64,000 nucleotides of DNA. It comes from Microbispora sp. ZYX-F-249 (GTDB lineage Bacteria; Actinomycetota; Actinomycetes; Streptosporangiales; Streptosporangiaceae). The DNA is taken from contig NZ_JBDJAW010000008.1 in the NCBI RefSeq assembly GCF_039649665.1, positions 62,001 to 126,000 of the forward strand, given 5' to 3'. The position numbers were made by a program, and so were the translations under genes. Of this stretch, positions 51,810 through 61,807 are shown piece after piece. A model generated the notes under the pieces. That model had not been told where the DNA came from. It searched no databases and saw nothing but the letters and a program-made list of their open reading frames with translations. The first letter of the stretch is position 1, and every line of letters starts with the position of its first letter.

Positions 51810-51974
51810 AGCGCGACCACCACCGGCGATCACGGCCGGATCGGCGGCGTGCCACCGCAGGTAGTCGTCCTGGACGGCGTCCTCGGCCTCGGCGGCGGAG
51901 CCGAGAAGCCGGTAGGCGAGCCCGAACAATCGGGCTCTGTGCTCGACGAACTCCTCGGTGGGCTCCCTTGTCAC
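51810..51974 (-). pseudogene. Truncated ECF41-like sigma factor, region 2 only
   Basis: Reading on the minus strand from GTG 51974 gives TREPTEEFVEHRARLFGLAY, then RLLGSAAEAEDAVQDDYLRW and HAADPAV, a clean SigJ-type sigma region 2.1-2.2. Homology ends there and the frame continues into unrelated Arg-rich sequence. Sigma4 and the SnoaL domain are absent. No ECF41 promoter precedes it. It is a relic, possibly cut when the flanking genes were rearranged. The rest of the 310-bp gap (51707-52016) holds nothing recognisable. Confidence 0.7.
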
Positions 51975-52016
51975 ATCCGCCACTTCAGGACCGAGCCGAT
52001 GCGGCAGGATGGGACC

Positions 52017-52451
52017 GTGACGCCTTCCCCAGCGGTCGTACAGCCCGACCGGGATCTCCTCGAGGAGATCCTCGACGAGCTGGACATCGAGCACACCATA
52101 GACGCCGAGGGCGATCTGGCGATCTCCACCGCCCATCTCACGATCTTCTTCCTGTTCGGCAGGGAAGGAGATCTCTTCACCGTACGCACCTTCTACGACA
52201 GGCCGCACTCGGTGGACGACAAACCGATGCTGCTCACGGCGCTCAACGAGTGGAACGCCGACACGATGTGGCCGAAGGTGTACACGTTCACCCAGGACAA
52301 CGGCGACATCCGCCTCGTCGGCGACTCGCAGGTCTACATCGGGGCCGGCGTGACCAGGGAACACCTGACCACGATGGTGGCCCACTGGGTCAGGTTCTCG
52401 ATCAAGTTCTACCGCTGGCTCACCGACCGGCTCGCCTTCGAGACCGACTGA
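52017..52451 (+). CDS. YbjN domain protein
   Basis: The 144-residue protein has the YbjN fold, related to type III secretion chaperones: DLLEEILDELDIEHTIDAEGDLAI opens it, followed by the FFLFGREGDLFTVRTFYDR strand pair and LNEWNADTMWPKVYTFTQ. It is cytoplasmic, with no known reaction. GTG 52017 with AGGATGGG upstream is the likely start; ATG 51999 would add six residues. It converges with the F420-reductase-like gene at a strong terminator. Confidence 0.85.
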   Translation: MTPSPAVVQPDRDLLEEILDELDIEHTIDAEGDLAISTAHLTIFFLFGREGDLFTVRTFYDRPHSVDDKPMLLTALNEWNADTMWPKVYTFTQDNGDIRLVGDSQVYIGAGVTREHLTTMVAHWVRFSIKFYRWLTDRLAFETD

Positions 52452-52490
52452 GCGGGCCGGCTGAGCGGACCGACTGAGCGGGCCGGCTGA
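52442..52490. repeat. 23-bp direct repeat across the YbjN stop codon
   Basis: The 23-bp sequence at 52442-52464 (GACCGACTGAGCGGGCCGGC plus TGA) is repeated exactly at 52468-52490, a 26-bp period. The first copy includes the TGA stop of the YbjN gene, so it looks like a slippage duplication. Confidence 0.8.
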
Positions 52491-52496
52491 TCGAGC

Positions 52497-52531
52497 GTCC
52501 GGCGGCCCGGCCGGACGCCGGGCCGCCGGAC
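52497..52531. terminator. Bidirectional hairpin terminator
   Basis: GTCCGGCGGCCCGG (52497-52510) and CCGGGCCGCCGGAC (52518-52531) form a perfect 14-bp stem between converging genes. Confidence 0.85.
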
Positions 52532-52535
52532 GGAG

Positions 52536-53162
52536 TCAGCCGCGGCTCAGGGCCTCGCGCAGCTCGGCGGCGGTGAGCCGCGGACCGTAGGCGGCCTTGT
52601 CCCGCTGGAACCGCCGTCCCTCCGCGAGCGGGCCGGCGTCGACCACGTCGAAGCCGAAGGAGTCGATCAGCTCGGCGACCGCCTTCTTGGCCTCGGCGTC
52701 GTCGCCCGCGATGGGCAGCGCCCGCCGGTTCTCGGTGCCGGCGGCCTGCCCGTGCTCGGCGAGATGGACGTAGTTGATGGCGTTGAACGCCTTCACGACC
52801 CGCGACCCCGGCAGGTGCGCCGCGAGCAGCTCGGTGTCGGTGGTCTCCCCCGCGTCCAGCTCGGGGAAGTGACCGTCCCGCTCGAAGTAGTAGTTGTTCG
52901 TGTCGATCACGATCTTGCCGTCCAGCGGCTCGACCGGCACCTCGCGATACCGCCCGAAGGGGATCGTGACGACCACGATGTCCCCCGCCGCCGCGGCCTC
53001 GGCCGCGGTGGCGGCGCGTGCGTCCGGGCCCAGCCGGGCGACGAGTTCGGAGAGCGTCTGCGGCCCGCGGGAGTTGCTCAGCACCACCGAGTGCCCGGCG
53101 TCGACCGCCAGCTTCGCGAGGGTGCCGCCGATCTTCCCGCTGCCGATGAATCCGATGACCAT
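52536..53162 (-). CDS. NAD(P)-binding protein, F420-dependent NADP reductase-like
   Basis: The 208-residue Rossmann protein begins MVIGFIGSGKIGGTLAKLA, then has SNSRGPQTL after strand 2 (an NADP-type loop) and DIVVVTIPFGRYREVP. The middle NNYYFERDGHFPELDAGETTDTELLA and VVKAFNAINYVHL are typical of the NADPH:F420 reductase (Fno-like) group found with F420 or in quinone/flavin reduction. The start at ATG 53162 is chosen to begin the Rossmann strand; 53195 is the longer option. Cofactor use cannot be read with certainty. Confidence 0.8.
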   Translation of the reverse strand: MVIGFIGSGKIGGTLAKLAVDAGHSVVLSNSRGPQTLSELVARLGPDARAATAAEAAAAGDIVVVTIPFGRYREVPVEPLDGKIVIDTNNYYFERDGHFPELDAGETTDTELLAAHLPGSRVVKAFNAINYVHLAEHGQAAGTENRRALPIAGDDAEAKKAVAELIDSFGFDVVDAGPLAEGRRFQRDKAAYGPRLTAAELREALSRG

Positions 53163-53205
53163 GGCTGCGGCAACACGCCCGCCCCCCGCTCTCATTCCCC
53201 CGGTC

Positions 53206-53667
53206 TCACTCCCCCGGGGGCCTGTCCTCCAGGACGACGACGGCGCGTTCCAGCAGGTCCCGCAGCAGGCCGGCCTCGTCGGGCGTGAAGGCGTCGACGA
53301 GCCGGCGCTCCACGGCCACGGCCGCGGCGTCGGCCTTGCGCAGCAACGCCTGCCCGGCGCGGGTGAGGCGGGTCACGAGCACCTGGGCGTGGTCGCTGGA
53401 GGGACGCCGCTCCACCAGCCCGCGCGACTCCAGCGTCTTGAGCACGGTCGTCATGCTCTGCGGGGTCACCGCGCAGTACCGCGCCAGCTTGGCCCCCGAG
53501 ACGCCCGGCGCGAGCGACAGCGCGTACATCGCGGCGTACTGCGGGACGGTCAGGCCGAACGGCCGCAGCACGCGGGTCTTCTCCGCGATGAGCGCCTGCT
53601 CGGCGCGCTTGATGGCGTTGCCCGGCCGCCACGCCACCGCGTCGGCGATCCTCTCCTCGGCTCCCAT
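53206..53667 (-). CDS. MarR family transcriptional regulator
   Basis: The 153-residue protein has the MarR winged helix: LTVPQYAAMYALSLAPGVSGAKLARYC, then the recognition helix VTPQSMTTVLKTLESRGLVERR and the wing SSDHAQVLVTRLTRAG. Terminal helices mediate dimerisation. ATG 53667, five bases after GGGGGAG, is preferred over GTG 53685. It is divergent from a DHA2 efflux gene, with a large dyad between, and is the expected repressor of that pump and of the hydrolase behind it. Confidence 0.88.
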   Translation of the reverse strand: MGAEERIADAVAWRPGNAIKRAEQALIAEKTRVLRPFGLTVPQYAAMYALSLAPGVSGAKLARYCAVTPQSMTTVLKTLESRGLVERRPSSDHAQVLVTRLTRAGQALLRKADAAAVAVERRLVDAFTPDEAGLLRDLLERAVVVLEDRPPGE

Positions 53668-53717
53668 CCACGCTCCCCCGGCCACCAGGGTCCTGACTTG
53701 CGGACCTTATCACCGGT

Positions 53718-53779
53718 TTGACAACCCTTCCCCTATACATCCATGCTCTGATAACCATCAGAGCTTTTATGGTTGTCAA
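53718..53779. promoter_or_regulatory. MarR operator and divergent promoters
   Basis: TTGACAACC (53718-53726) and GGTTGTCAA (53771-53779) are a perfect 9-bp inverted repeat. Inside lies GCTCTGAT-AACC-ATCAGAGC (53745-53764), a perfect 8+8 palindrome. Each outer arm supplies a TTGACA -35 box, one pointing right to the efflux gene and one left to MarR, so the promoters overlap over the central operator. Confidence 0.75.
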
Positions 53780-53795
53780 GCTTCGGATGGTAGTG

Positions 53796-55307
53796 ATGTC
53801 CCCGCGATACTCCGGTCCGGCCCGCCGGGCGCCCACCCTCGCCGTGATCTGCGCCGCCGTGCTGCTCGTCCCGGTGACCGCCACGGGCACCGCCGAGGCG
53901 CTCGGCGACATCGGTGCGGACCTGCACGCCGGGCTGGACGCCACACAGTGGGTGATCAACGCCTTCTTCCTCACCTTCGCCGCGTTCATGGCGGGCACCG
54001 GGGCGCTGGCCGACCGGGTCGGCCGGCGCCGGATGTTCGCCCTCGGCGCCGGCGTGTTCACGGCGTCGATGCTCCTGGCCGCCGCCGCCCCGGACGTCGG
54101 CGTTCTGATCGCCGCCAGGGCGCTGGCGGGCGTGGGCGCCGCCGCGGCCTCCACCGGCGGCACCGCCCTGCTCGCGCACGCCTATCCGGCTGGCCCCGGC
54201 AGGACCAGGGCGTTCGCCTGGTTCGGCACGACACTCGGCCTGGGACTGGCCTTCGGTCCGGTGATCGCGGGGACGCTGGTCGGCGCCGCCGGGTGGCGCG
54301 GCCTATTCGCCGCCGCCGCGGTGGCGCTGCTCCCGGTCCTGCCACTGAGCGCGTTGCTTGAGGAGTCGCGGGCGGTCCCCGGCGGACCCATGGACTGGGG
54401 CGGCGCGGCGGCCTTCACCCTCGCGCTCGCCGCCTTCACCGTCGGCGTGATCGAGGGCCCCACGCTCGGCTGGACGCACCCCGTGGTGGCGGCCGCCTTC
54501 GCGGCCTGCGCGATCCTGGGCGCGGCCTTCGCCATGGCCGAACGGCGCCACCCCGCGCCGCTGGTGGACCTGTCGCTGCTGACCCACCCCCGGTTCGCGG
54601 CGATCGCGTCCATACCGTTCCTGCTGGCCTTCGGCTTCGTCGCGCTGACGATCGTGCTCCCGCCGTACCTGATGGCCACCTCCGGCTACTCGGCCCGGCA
54701 GGCGGGGCTGACGCTGATGCTCCTGACCGGGCCGACGCTGGTCATGCCGCCCGTCACCGGCGTCCTGGCCCGCCGCGTGCCGCAGCGCGCCCTCCTCGTG
54801 GCCACGCTGCTGCTGGCCGCCGCCGGGACCGCGCTGCTGGCCGCGGTCCCCGCCGGAGCGGGCCCGGCGCGGCTCGCCGCGCCGCTGCTGCTGATCGGGG
54901 CGGGGTTCGGCCTGTCACTGGCCGTGGTCGACGGCGCGGCCGTCTCCTCCGTCGAGCCCGCGCGGGCCGGAATGGCGGCCGGGCTGTTCAACACCGCCCG
55001 GATCACCGGCGAGGTCGTCGCCGTCGCCGTGCTCGGCGCGGTGCTGTCCACGCTCACCCGGGCGAGCCTGACCGGCCGGTACGGCGAGGCGCGGGCGGCC
55101 CTGGCGACCTCGCGCCTGCTGCAGGGCGACATCGCGGGCGCCGTTCCGGCGGGAGCGGGGCGGCTCGAGTTCGCCCGCCTCGCGAGCGCCGGGTACGCGG
55201 ACGCGCTGCACACCGCCCTGTGGCTGCTGACCCTGCTGTCCCTGGCCGGCGCGCTCGCCGTCGGCCTCCTGATGTCCGTGCGCGAACCCGCGCGGGTCAC
55301 CTCCTGA
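53796..55307 (+). CDS. MFS efflux transporter, DHA2 family
   Basis: The ~503-residue exporter has about 14 TM segments. The first motif has VPVTATGTAEALGDI in place of the usual Asp-containing D1 motif, motif A is GALADRVGRRRMF, and motif C is GLGLAFGPVIAGTL. ATG 53796 or ATG 53787 are the starts; both follow the MarR operator. The hydrolase gene begins 11 nt after its stop, so the two form an operon for export plus breakdown of the inducing compound. Confidence 0.87.
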   Translation: MSPRYSGPARRAPTLAVICAAVLLVPVTATGTAEALGDIGADLHAGLDATQWVINAFFLTFAAFMAGTGALADRVGRRRMFALGAGVFTASMLLAAAAPDVGVLIAARALAGVGAAAASTGGTALLAHAYPAGPGRTRAFAWFGTTLGLGLAFGPVIAGTLVGAAGWRGLFAAAAVALLPVLPLSALLEESRAVPGGPMDWGGAAAFTLALAAFTVGVIEGPTLGWTHPVVAAAFAACAILGAAFAMAERRHPAPLVDLSLLTHPRFAAIASIPFLLAFGFVALTIVLPPYLMATSGYSARQAGLTLMLLTGPTLVMPPVTGVLARRVPQRALLVATLLLAAAGTALLAAVPAGAGPARLAAPLLLIGAGFGLSLAVVDGAAVSSVEPARAGMAAGLFNTARITGEVVAVAVLGAVLSTLTRASLTGRYGEARAALATSRLLQGDIAGAVPAGAGRLEFARLASAGYADALHTALWLLTLLSLAGALAVGLLMSVREPARVTS

Positions 55308-55318
55308 AAGGAACGATC

Positions 55319-56125
55319 ATGCCCGTCGTCACCGTCGGCTCCAGCACCGTCGACTATCTCGTCACCGGAACCGGCCCCGGCCTCGTGCTGGTGCACGGCA
55401 CCGGCGCCACCGGCGAGACCAACTGGGCTCCCCTCATCGAGGCCGTCGCGGACCGCTTCACCGTGGTCGCCCCCGACCTGCCGGGCTCGGGCGCCACGGT
55501 CGACGGGGGCGGCCCGATCCACATGGAGGACCTGGTCGCCCAGGTGCTCGGTGCCGCCGCGCACGCCGGCCTGGAGCGCTTCCATCTGGCCGGCCATTCG
55601 CTGGGCGCCGTCGTGGCGCTGGCGGCGGCCGGCACCCGGCCGGACAGGGTGCTGTCACTGACCGCGCATGCCGGATGGGCCAGGACCGACCCGTGGATGG
55701 CCTTCCAGATGGACCTGTGGATCCGCCTGGTGCGCACCGACAGGGCACTGCTGGCCCGGCTGCTCCAGGTCACCGCGATGGGCGACGCCACGCTGCGCGC
55801 CCGCTCGGCGGACGACTTCGAGCAGGCCGCCGCCGCCTTCACCGCCTCCCTCGACGGCGCGGAGGACGGCTTCGCCCGGCAGGCGCGTGCCGACATCACG
55901 GTGGACATCACGGAGCTGCTGCCCCGGGTGACCGCCCCGACGCTGATCGTCTCCAGCGCCGGCGATCGCATCGTGCCACCGCACCACCAGCGTGAGCTCG
56001 CCCGGCTCATCCCGCACGCCGAGCTCGTGACCGTCCCCGGCGGTCACGGCCTGCCCTTCGAGGACCCCGCCGCGTTCACCGCCGTCATCATCGAGCACCT
56101 GGACCGCGTCACCGCGACGGTCTGA
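55319..56125 (+). CDS. Alpha/beta hydrolase
   Basis: The 268-residue cytoplasmic hydrolase has the oxyanion strand GLVLVHGTGATGETNW, nucleophile elbow Ser in LAGHSLGAVVAL, acid Asp in VSSAGDRIVPPHH and base His in VPGGHGLPFE, a complete triad. It likely hydrolyses an ester or lactone. Its gene lies downstream of the MarR-controlled pump and may destroy the pump's inducer. AAAGGAA precedes ATG 55319. The last three codons are part of a 51-bp duplication. Confidence 0.9.
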   Translation: MPVVTVGSSTVDYLVTGTGPGLVLVHGTGATGETNWAPLIEAVADRFTVVAPDLPGSGATVDGGGPIHMEDLVAQVLGAAAHAGLERFHLAGHSLGAVVALAAAGTRPDRVLSLTAHAGWARTDPWMAFQMDLWIRLVRTDRALLARLLQVTAMGDATLRARSADDFEQAAAAFTASLDGAEDGFARQARADITVDITELLPRVTAPTLIVSSAGDRIVPPHHQRELARLIPHAELVTVPGGHGLPFEDPAAFTAVIIEHLDRVTATV

Positions 56126-56162
56126 AGAAACACGAAGGGGGCCGGCGCACTCGCCGGCCCCC
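56112..56162. repeat. 51-bp direct repeat, left copy (hydrolase end plus terminator)
   Basis: It matches 57027-57077 at 50 of 51 positions (difference at 56130/57045). It spans the last codons and stop of the hydrolase and an 11-bp hairpin GGGGGCCGGCG-CACT-CGCCGGCCCCC. In this copy the flanks that would lengthen the stem are missing. Confidence 0.9.
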
Positions 56163-56480
56163 AACCGAAGGTGCGGCATCCCGACGCAACTGGACGCATC
56201 TGCCGGTACCTCGTTTTTCGTCAGCAATTGCGTCGCCCAATTTCCATCTGACCCTGGTGCGCGAAGGCGCGGGTGGCACCGCGCAGGCTGCAGGCAGGGA
56301 GTTTCTCTGGCCACATGGGGGGCATGCAGCCCCGTGGCCCTGGCGATTCGGCATTGAAGACGATGTGTGGCGGCGACTGATAATGCTTGTACGCACAGCC
56401 TCCATTCCGAGGTGGACCGTTTGCGACCGTGCGGGCCTCATCCCGTCGGCCGCGAGCAAGCACTCCACCGGCTCCCCTGA
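56163..56480. other. Non-coding left part of the bracketed segment
   Basis: There are 318 bp after the left repeat with no supported gene. Composition is more AT-rich than the neighbours, for example near 56205-56250 and 56365-56400. Short frames occur on both strands without ribosome sites. Confidence 0.5.
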
Positions 56481-56972
56481 TGGCCGGAGCGCCGAGGTCG
56501 CAGACAGCAGGAGTTCGAGCTGGGCAAGGCCCAGCGGCAGGAAGAGTACGAGCGCGCCCGGCGCGAGGCGGAGCTTGAACAACGGCGCGCATGCTATGTG
56601 GCGTTGAACATCGCCATCAGAAGGCATCGCGCGGCCATCGTCGACTTCCTGCACGCGCTGCGGCAGGGGAAGGTCGGCGACGACGTACGGGACGAACTCG
56701 AAGACTCCCGGCGTTTATACATCGAACGGCACGCGGAAGCGCAGATGACAGCTCCCGGCAATGTCCTCGCCGCCGCCGGAGCCTTGAGAGAACATCTGAG
56801 CGCCTGGTTCGGCATGGCCAAGCGGCTGGATTCCGGAGCCGCGAAGGACGGCGAATCCGTGGAGGAGGCCTTCGCGCACGGCGAGGATTTCTGGCATCAC
56901 AACAAACGCCTCCGGTCCATCATGCGCGCCGACTTGGGAATCCCCGAAGACCCGGACGACACCGACGAATAG
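56481..56972 (+). pseudogene. 5'-truncated coiled-coil hypothetical gene
   Basis: The frame opens after a stop at 56478-56480 and runs to TAG near 56972. It begins in mid-coiled-coil (QRQEEYERARREAELEQRR), then ACYVALNIAIRRHRAAIVDF, an acidic DELEDSRRLYIERHAEAQM helix and a short LGIPEDPDD end. Related actinomycete proteins continue upstream with more coiled coil and a start codon, which is missing here. Translation could begin only at GTG 56598 (124 aa), without a ribosome site. It is most likely the tail of a transferred or rearranged gene. Function is unknown. Confidence 0.6.
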
Positions 56973-57026
56973 GCCGAATCGCTACACCATGGTCGCTCGC
57001 TGAAGCACTCGAAATCGTCCGCGCGG

Positions 57027-57077
57027 CCGCGACGGTCTGAAGAACCACGAAGGGGGCCGGCGCACTCGCCGGCCCCC
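57027..57077. repeat. 51-bp direct repeat, right copy
   Basis: This is the second copy, offset by 915 bp. Upstream of it, a frame ending AEALEIVRAAATV reuses the same final codons and stop as the hydrolase. Its flanks complete a longer hairpin, so this copy keeps the original junction to nrdJ. Confidence 0.9.
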
Positions 57078-57081
57078 TTCG
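57048..57081. terminator. Hairpin terminator before the nrdJ stop
   Basis: CGAAGGGGGCCGGCG (57048-57062) and CGCCGGCCCCCTTCG (57067-57081) form a perfect 15-bp stem with loop CACT, 24 bases past the nrdJ stop on the minus strand. It can stop transcription from both sides. Confidence 0.85.
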
Positions 57082-57105
57082 CTCACGGGGCGTTCAGACA
57101 GCGGT

Positions 57106-59994
<2,889 letters not shown>

Positions 59995-60114
59995 GACTTC
60001 CCCCTCCCAGGGCCCGATGGAGCCCCTTCTCCGGACCACGCTCGTTACAACCACATCGTCGCGCCGCGCCGTCGCGCGCCGCCGTCCGCCTCGTCCCGGT
60101 CCCCCGGAAGGCGC

Positions 60115-60579
60115 CTACTCCTCGCCCGCCGGGCCGTGTGCCGCGCGGAGCCGCTCGATCTCCGCCTCGAAGTCCGCCAGCGTCTCGAAGCTGCGGTAGA
60201 CCGACGCGAAGCGCAGGTAGGCCACCTCGTCGAGGTCGCGGAGCGGACCGAGGATGGCCAGGCCCACCTCGTGGGAGGCGATCTCGGCCGCACCCGTGCC
60301 CCGGATGCTCTCCTCGACCCGCTGCCCGAGCTGGGCGAGGGAGTCCTCGCTGACCGGGCGTCCCTGGCAGGCCCGCCGCACGCCGGCGACGACCTTCTCC
60401 CGGGAGAACGGCTCGGTGACCCCGCTGCGCTTGCTCACCATCAGCAGGACGGTCTCCTGGGTGGTGAACCTGCGCCCGCATTCGGGACAGGTGCGCCGGC
60501 GACGGATCGCGGCCCCGTCCTCGGCGGCGCGGCTGTCCACGACTCGCGTGTCGGGGTTGCGACAGAACGGACAGTGCAC
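60115..60579 (-). CDS. nrdR: Transcriptional repressor NrdR
   Basis: The 154-residue ATP/dATP-sensing repressor of ribonucleotide reductase genes has a zinc finger with [15 protein letters not shown] and [10 protein letters not shown], then an ATP-cone ([30 protein letters not shown]) and an Arg/Glu-rich end. GTG 60579, seven bases after GGAGG, starts it at MHCPFC as in all NrdR proteins. It heads a nrdR-nrdJ operon and is divergent from lexA, with NrdR boxes in the leader for autoregulation. Confidence 0.96.
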   Translation of the reverse strand: MHCPFCRNPDTRVVDSRAAEDGAAIRRRRTCPECGRRFTTQETVLLMVSKRSGVTEPFSREKVVAGVRRACQGRPVSEDSLAQLGQRVEESIRGTGAAEIASHEVGLAILGPLRDLDEVAYLRFASVYRSFETLADFEAEIERLRAAHGPAGEE

Positions 60580-60608
60580 TCCATCGCCTCCCTGAACGCC
60601 CATCCCGA

Positions 60609-60657
60609 ACACAAGGTGTGGTGAACTTACACCGGTGTGACTACTAGATGTTGTGGT
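60609..60657. promoter_or_regulatory. Pair of NrdR boxes
   Basis: ACACAAGGTGTGGTGAAC (60609-60626) and ACTACTAGATGTTGTGGT (60640-60657) resemble NrdR boxes. Their centres are exactly 31 bp apart, the three-turn spacing known for NrdR. They lie 30-78 bp upstream of nrdR. Confidence 0.75.
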
Positions 60658-60931
60658 CCAACCGTAGAAGTGCCCGACCTTGAACGCAAGTCGAACCGGC
60701 CTTGGGAGGGGAAGTGCCTGTTCGGCGCGCGTGTCGCACCTCGGGTCACGGCGGCATCACCTGCCCCGCCGATCGCGAAATAGGCCCTTTACGGCGCCTT
60801 TCCCCGCCGATTTCCGCAGGGCCTCTGACCTGGACGTACATCGGCCCTGGAAGATCGGGTAAATCGAACACGGGATCGATCGAACTCCCGTACGATGAGG
60901 GAGACGGCGAGATCGGCGATTTCGCTGGATA

Positions 60932-60972
60932 TCGAACAATTGTTTGACGGTGATCTTGAATCGCGGTACGGT
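60932..60972 (+). promoter_or_regulatory. SOS box and lexA promoter
   Basis: TCGAACAATTGTTTGA (60932-60947) matches the actinobacterial LexA site TCGAAC-N4-GTTCGA with one mismatch. TTGACG (60944-60949), 17 bases, TACGGT (60967-60972) form the promoter, with the box over the -35. LexA therefore represses its own gene. Confidence 0.88.
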
Positions 60973-61014
60973 CGCTCTGTGCGACATGAGGAACACGGAT
61001 TGAGAGGTGGCATC

Positions 61015-61728
61015 GTGGGTGACCGAAGTGAGCAAGCGGATGGCGTCAGCGACCTCGCGGTTCGCAGGCGCGACTCGCTTGGCCTCACCCCCAGGCAGCG
61101 GAAGATCCTCGAGGTGATCCGCGACTCGGTCCAGCAGCGCGGCTATCCGCCGTCCATGCGGGAGATCGGGGAGGCAGTCCAGCTGACGAGCACCTCCAGC
61201 GTGTCGCACCAGCTCACGGCGCTCCAGCGTAAGGGCTACCTCCGGCGTGACCCGCACCGCCCCCGGGCCCTGGAGGTCCGGCTGCCCGGAGAGCCGGTGC
61301 TGTGGGTGGATCCGGACGCCACCACCGAGGAGGAGGCCGGGTTCAACCGCCCGACGGCCGCGTACGTGCCGCTGGTCGGCCGCATCGCCGCCGGCGGTCC
61401 CATCCTCGCCGAGCAGAGCATCGAGGACGTGTTCGCACTGCCCAAGCAGCTCGTGGGCGAGGGCACGCTGTTTCTGCTCCAGGTCTCCGGCGACTCGATG
61501 ATCGAGGCCGCCATCGCCGACGGCGACTGGGTCGTGGTGCGGCAGCAGCCGGTCGCCGACAACGGTGACATCGTGGCCGCCATGATCGACGGCGAGGCCA
61601 CCGTGAAGACGTTCAAGCGCAAGGACGGGCACGTGTGGCTGGTGCCCCACAACCCCAACTACGAGCCGATCCCCGGTGACGAGGCGACCGTGCTCGGCAA
61701 GGTCACGGCCGTCCTGCGCAAGCTGTAG
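61015..61728 (+). CDS. lexA: LexA repressor (SOS regulator)
   Basis: The 237-residue repressor has a winged HTH ([20 protein letters not shown] with [20 protein letters not shown]) and the peptidase domain with the self-cleavage pair Ala126-Gly127 in RIAAGGP and the Ser161/Lys198 dyad in GDSMIEA and TVKTF. RecA-ssDNA triggers cleavage and SOS induction. GTG 61015 with GAGGTGG is chosen; the frame is open back to 60895 but that part covers the SOS box and promoter. Confidence 0.96.
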   Translation: MGDRSEQADGVSDLAVRRRDSLGLTPRQRKILEVIRDSVQQRGYPPSMREIGEAVQLTSTSSVSHQLTALQRKGYLRRDPHRPRALEVRLPGEPVLWVDPDATTEEEAGFNRPTAAYVPLVGRIAAGGPILAEQSIEDVFALPKQLVGEGTLFLLQVSGDSMIEAAIADGDWVVVRQQPVADNGDIVAAMIDGEATVKTFKRKDGHVWLVPHNPNYEPIPGDEATVLGKVTAVLRKL

Positions 61729-61737
61729 CGGCCGCCG

Positions 61738-61768
61738 GCGCCCCGCGGCACGACGCACCGCGGGGCGC
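61738..61768 (+). terminator. lexA terminator
   Basis: GCGCCCCGCGG (61738-61748) and CCGCGGGGCGC (61758-61768) form a perfect 11-bp stem with a 9-nt loop, just after the lexA stop. Confidence 0.8.
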
Positions 61769-61807
61769 GACGACCACCTTTCCGGCGGCCACTAATCGGC
61801 AATTAGG

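Larger units (their letters stand above)
60580..61014. other. 435-bp nrdR/lexA divergent control region
   Basis: No gene is present. It contains the NrdR boxes, the SOS box and the lexA promoter described separately. A partial second SOS-like site TCGAACACGGGATCGA lies at about 60866-60881, and the palindrome ACACCGGTGT at 60629-60638. Confidence 0.7.

Noticed and set aside
56163-56480. A possible small RNA or toxin gene in the AT-richer bracketed segment.
   Set aside because: No promoter plus terminator pair and no ribosome site could be identified by eye.
60895-61014. A 40-residue N-terminal extension of LexA.
   Set aside because: It spans the SOS box and the -35/-10 promoter, so it cannot be in the mRNA.
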